From positions 676 through 6,712 of the forward strand of contig JACDGA010000102.1 in assembly GCA_013815505.1 (NCBI GenBank): 6,037 bases of DNA. The letters are read 5' to 3'. Under the pieces are notes generated by a model. It worked only from the letters and a program-made list of their open reading frames with translations, searched no databases and was not told the DNA's origin. Of the stretch, positions 4,447 to 6,037 are shown one piece after another (position 1 is the first letter of the stretch; each line of letters begins with the position of its first letter). A program made the translations under genes and the position numbers. Source of the stretch: Acidimicrobiia bacterium. GTDB taxonomy: Bacteria > Actinomycetota > Acidimicrobiia > Acidimicrobiales > Ilumatobacteraceae.

Positions 4447-6037
4447 ATGCGACGGCAGCTCCCAGCAGGGATCGTGACATTGGTCCTCTTGATGGCGAGT
4501 TGCTCCGGCGACGACGGTCCGGCGACGGGACCGACCGCCGCGCCGCCCACGACGCCGACGACTGCTGTGGCGACGACGTCAGCCGTGCCGGCGACAACCG
4601 CCGGACCGAGCGCGACCGCCGTGGACACCACGACCGGTTCGAGCGCTGCGCCGACGACGACCGTCATGTCCGCGCCGCCCACGACCGCCGCCGTCGCCGG
4701 CTACGAGGCGACGATCCGGCGCACGACCGACGGCGTGGCGCACATCACCGGCGCGTCGATGGGCGACGTCACGTTCGGGCAGGGGTACGCCAACGGCGAG
4801 GACCACGCCTGCACCGTCGCCGACCAGATCCTGAAGGTGAAGGGGCAACGTGCCCGCTGGTTCGGGCCGGGTGAGGGCGACGCCAACATCAACAGCGATC
4901 TCGCCTGGCGCGCGATCGGGATCGGCCGCCGCGCCCGCAACGACTACGAGACCGCGTCCCCGGAGGTGGTCGAGGCGTTCGACGGGTTCGCAGCGGGATG
5001 GTCGGCCCATCTCGAAGAGGTCGGTCCAGGCGGTGTGTCGGGCTGGTGCGCCGGCAAGAACTGGCTGCGACCGATCAGCGGCGAGGACGTCTACGCCTAC
5101 GCCCGCTCGATCGCGCTCCTCGCCAGCAGCGGTGCGCTCACGGATTTCATCGCCACTGCAGCCCCTCCCACGGCGGCAGCGCGCGACGAAGAGACTCCGC
5201 CCTCGACGAATGGGTTCGCCCGCGCGCTCGCCTCGACCGACGTCGCTGCACGCTCCACCGGTTCCAACGCGTGGGCCGTCGGAGCCGAGAAGGTCACGGG
5301 CGGCGAGGGCGGACTGCTCGTCGGCAACCCGCACTTCCCGTGGGAGGGTGAGCGCAGGTTCTGGGAAGTTCATCTCACCGTGCCCGGTGAGACGAACATC
5401 TACGGCGCGCAGCTGATCGGAGTGCCCGGCGTCGGTATCGGGTTCACCGACTCGTTCGCCTGGTCGCACACCGTCTCGGCCGGTCACCGGTTCACCGCCT
5501 ACACGCTCGACCTCGACCCTGCCGACCCGCGGCGCTACCTCGTCGACGGCGAACCGCGCGAGATGACCGCTCAGTCGGTCCGAGTGCAGGTGCGCCGGCC
5601 GAACGGCGAGCTGCGCGCGGTACGACGGAACATGTGGTCGAGTGAGTACGGGCCGATCATCAACTTCCCGGGCGTCGGCTGGACCGACACCCAGACGCTC
5701 ACATTCCGCGATGCCAACATCGGCAACGACGAGTTCGCCGAGCAATACCTGGCGATGACCACGGCGACGTCGTTCGACGAGTTCGTCGGCGCCCATCGCG
5801 AGCACCAGGGCGTGCCGCTGTTCAACACCGTCGCCGTCAGCAGCGACGGGAGGGCGTGGTACGCCGACACCTCGGCGACGCCGAACCTGAGCCGTCAGGG
5901 CGAGCGCCTCTACCGGCGGGCGCTGCGTGACGACGCGTTCACGCAGGTCGCGGCGGACAACGGTGCGATCCTGCTCGACGGCTCCGACAGCCGCTTCGAA
6001 TGGGAGGAGGTCGACGGCGCACGCGACCCGGGCCTCG
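4447..6037 (+). CDS. Penicillin acylase-family lipoprotein (Ntn hydrolase), 3' truncated by window
   Basis: Predicted exported amidase of the penicillin / aculeacin / acyl-homoserine-lactone acylase family, which cleaves amide-linked acyl groups after self-processing. 530 residues are visible; members are usually 700-850, so the C-terminus is missing. Residues 1-18 form a lipoprotein signal (hydrophobic IVTLVLLMAS, then lipobox Cys19). Residues 20-85 are a Pro/Thr/Ala-rich stalk, with APPTT at both 32-36 and 76-80. The alpha chain begins near 86 (ATIRRTTDGVAHITGA, then FGQGYANGEDHACTVADQ). The beta chain should begin at nucleophile Ser273 in STGSNAWAVG. Oxyanion-hole candidates are His296 in GNPHFPW (beta 24), Val343 in WSHTVS (beta 71) and Asn460 in LFNTVA, the first two at almost the positions known in PvdQ. 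Cys122 and Cys201 are the only other visible cysteines and could pair. The ATG is supported by the signal peptide and the -10 box. Substrate is unknown. Confidence 0.88.
   Translation, partial: MRRQLPAGIVTLVLLMASCSGDDGPATGPTAAPPTTPTTAVATTSAVPATTAGPSATAVDTTTGSSAAPTTTVMSAPPTTAAVAGYEATIRRTTDGVAHITGASMGDVTFGQGYANGEDHACTVADQILKVKGQRARWFGPGEGDANINSDLAWRAIGIGRRARNDYETASPEVVEAFDGFAAGWSAHLEEVGPGGVSGWCAGKNWLRPISGEDVYAYARSIALLASSGALTDFIATAAPPTAAARDEETPPSTNGFARALASTDVAARSTGSNAWAVGAEKVTGGEGGLLVGNPHFPWEGERRFWEVHLTVPGETNIYGAQLIGVPGVGIGFTDSFAWSHTVSAGHRFTAYTLDLDPADPRRYLVDGEPREMTAQSVRVQVRRPNGELRAVRRNMWSSEYGPIINFPGVGWTDTQTLTFRDANIGNDEFAEQYLAMTTATSFDEFVGAHREHQGVPLFNTVAVSSDGRAWYADTSATPNLSRQGERLYRRALRDDAFTQVAADNGAILLDGSDSRFEWEEVDGARDPGL

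Noticed and set aside
4540..4685. Possible functional DNA repeats (the 14-nt GCGCCGCCCACGAC occurs at 4540 and 4672)
   Set aside because: Both copies encode APPTT in the low-complexity stalk of the acylase. Repetitive Pro/Thr codons in GC-rich DNA explain them without a separate role.
4579..5805. Long - strand open frame (408 residues) opposite the acylase
   Set aside because: It is antisense to a convincing acylase with intact catalytic motifs. Its translation is Arg/Gly/Val-rich and unfamiliar, typical of a GC-driven shadow.

Overview
The window is high-GC, densely coded DNA. The GC-rich third codon positions, the short intergenic gaps, the GTGA stop/start overlaps and the TANNNT boxes just upstream of start codons all suggest an actinobacterium. 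The protein style, including an actinobacterial-type SerC and a MetY with an extra segment before its ASGQ motif, makes me think of the Acidimicrobiia (Ilumatobacter-like). That placement is an impression, not a measurement. There are six genes. The first lacks its 5' end and the last lacks its 3' end, both cut by the window.

Left block (+ strand, 2-1443): the C-terminal half of phosphoserine aminotransferase (serC, serine biosynthesis), overlapped by 4 nt by a PAC2-family protein (proteasome assembly chaperone fold). Middle (- strand, 1577-2890): metY, O-acetylhomoserine sulfhydrylase (methionine biosynthesis), convergent with the left block. The 133-nt convergent gap holds a well-matched long inverted repeat (24-nt arms, 22 of 24 paired) and, next to it, a perfect 16-nt palindrome that includes the metY stop codon. 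Right block (+ strand): a divergent aldo/keto reductase overlaps a small beta-class carbonic anhydrase by 4 nt. After a 74-nt gap comes an exported lipoprotein of the penicillin acylase (Ntn hydrolase) family, which runs off the right edge.

The 70-nt gap between metY and the reductase appears to carry two back-to-back promoters. Each has a -10-like box 6-7 nt from its ATG, as expected for leaderless mRNAs. The acylase gene has the same arrangement, so three of the six genes look leaderless. The two internal genes of the overlapping pairs (PAC2 and carbonic anhydrase) start with GTG inside the preceding stop and are probably translationally coupled.

Functionally, serC and metY are both amino-acid and sulfur-assimilation enzymes, but they lie in separate transcription units. 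No single pathway links all six genes, and I see no clear novel multi-gene system. The most interesting items are the 1463-1571 inverted-repeat element, the repeated leaderless-promoter pattern, the 15-bp tandem duplication at the reductase N-terminus, the altered zinc-site motif of the carbonic anhydrase, and the lipid-anchored acylase with its Pro/Thr-rich stalk.
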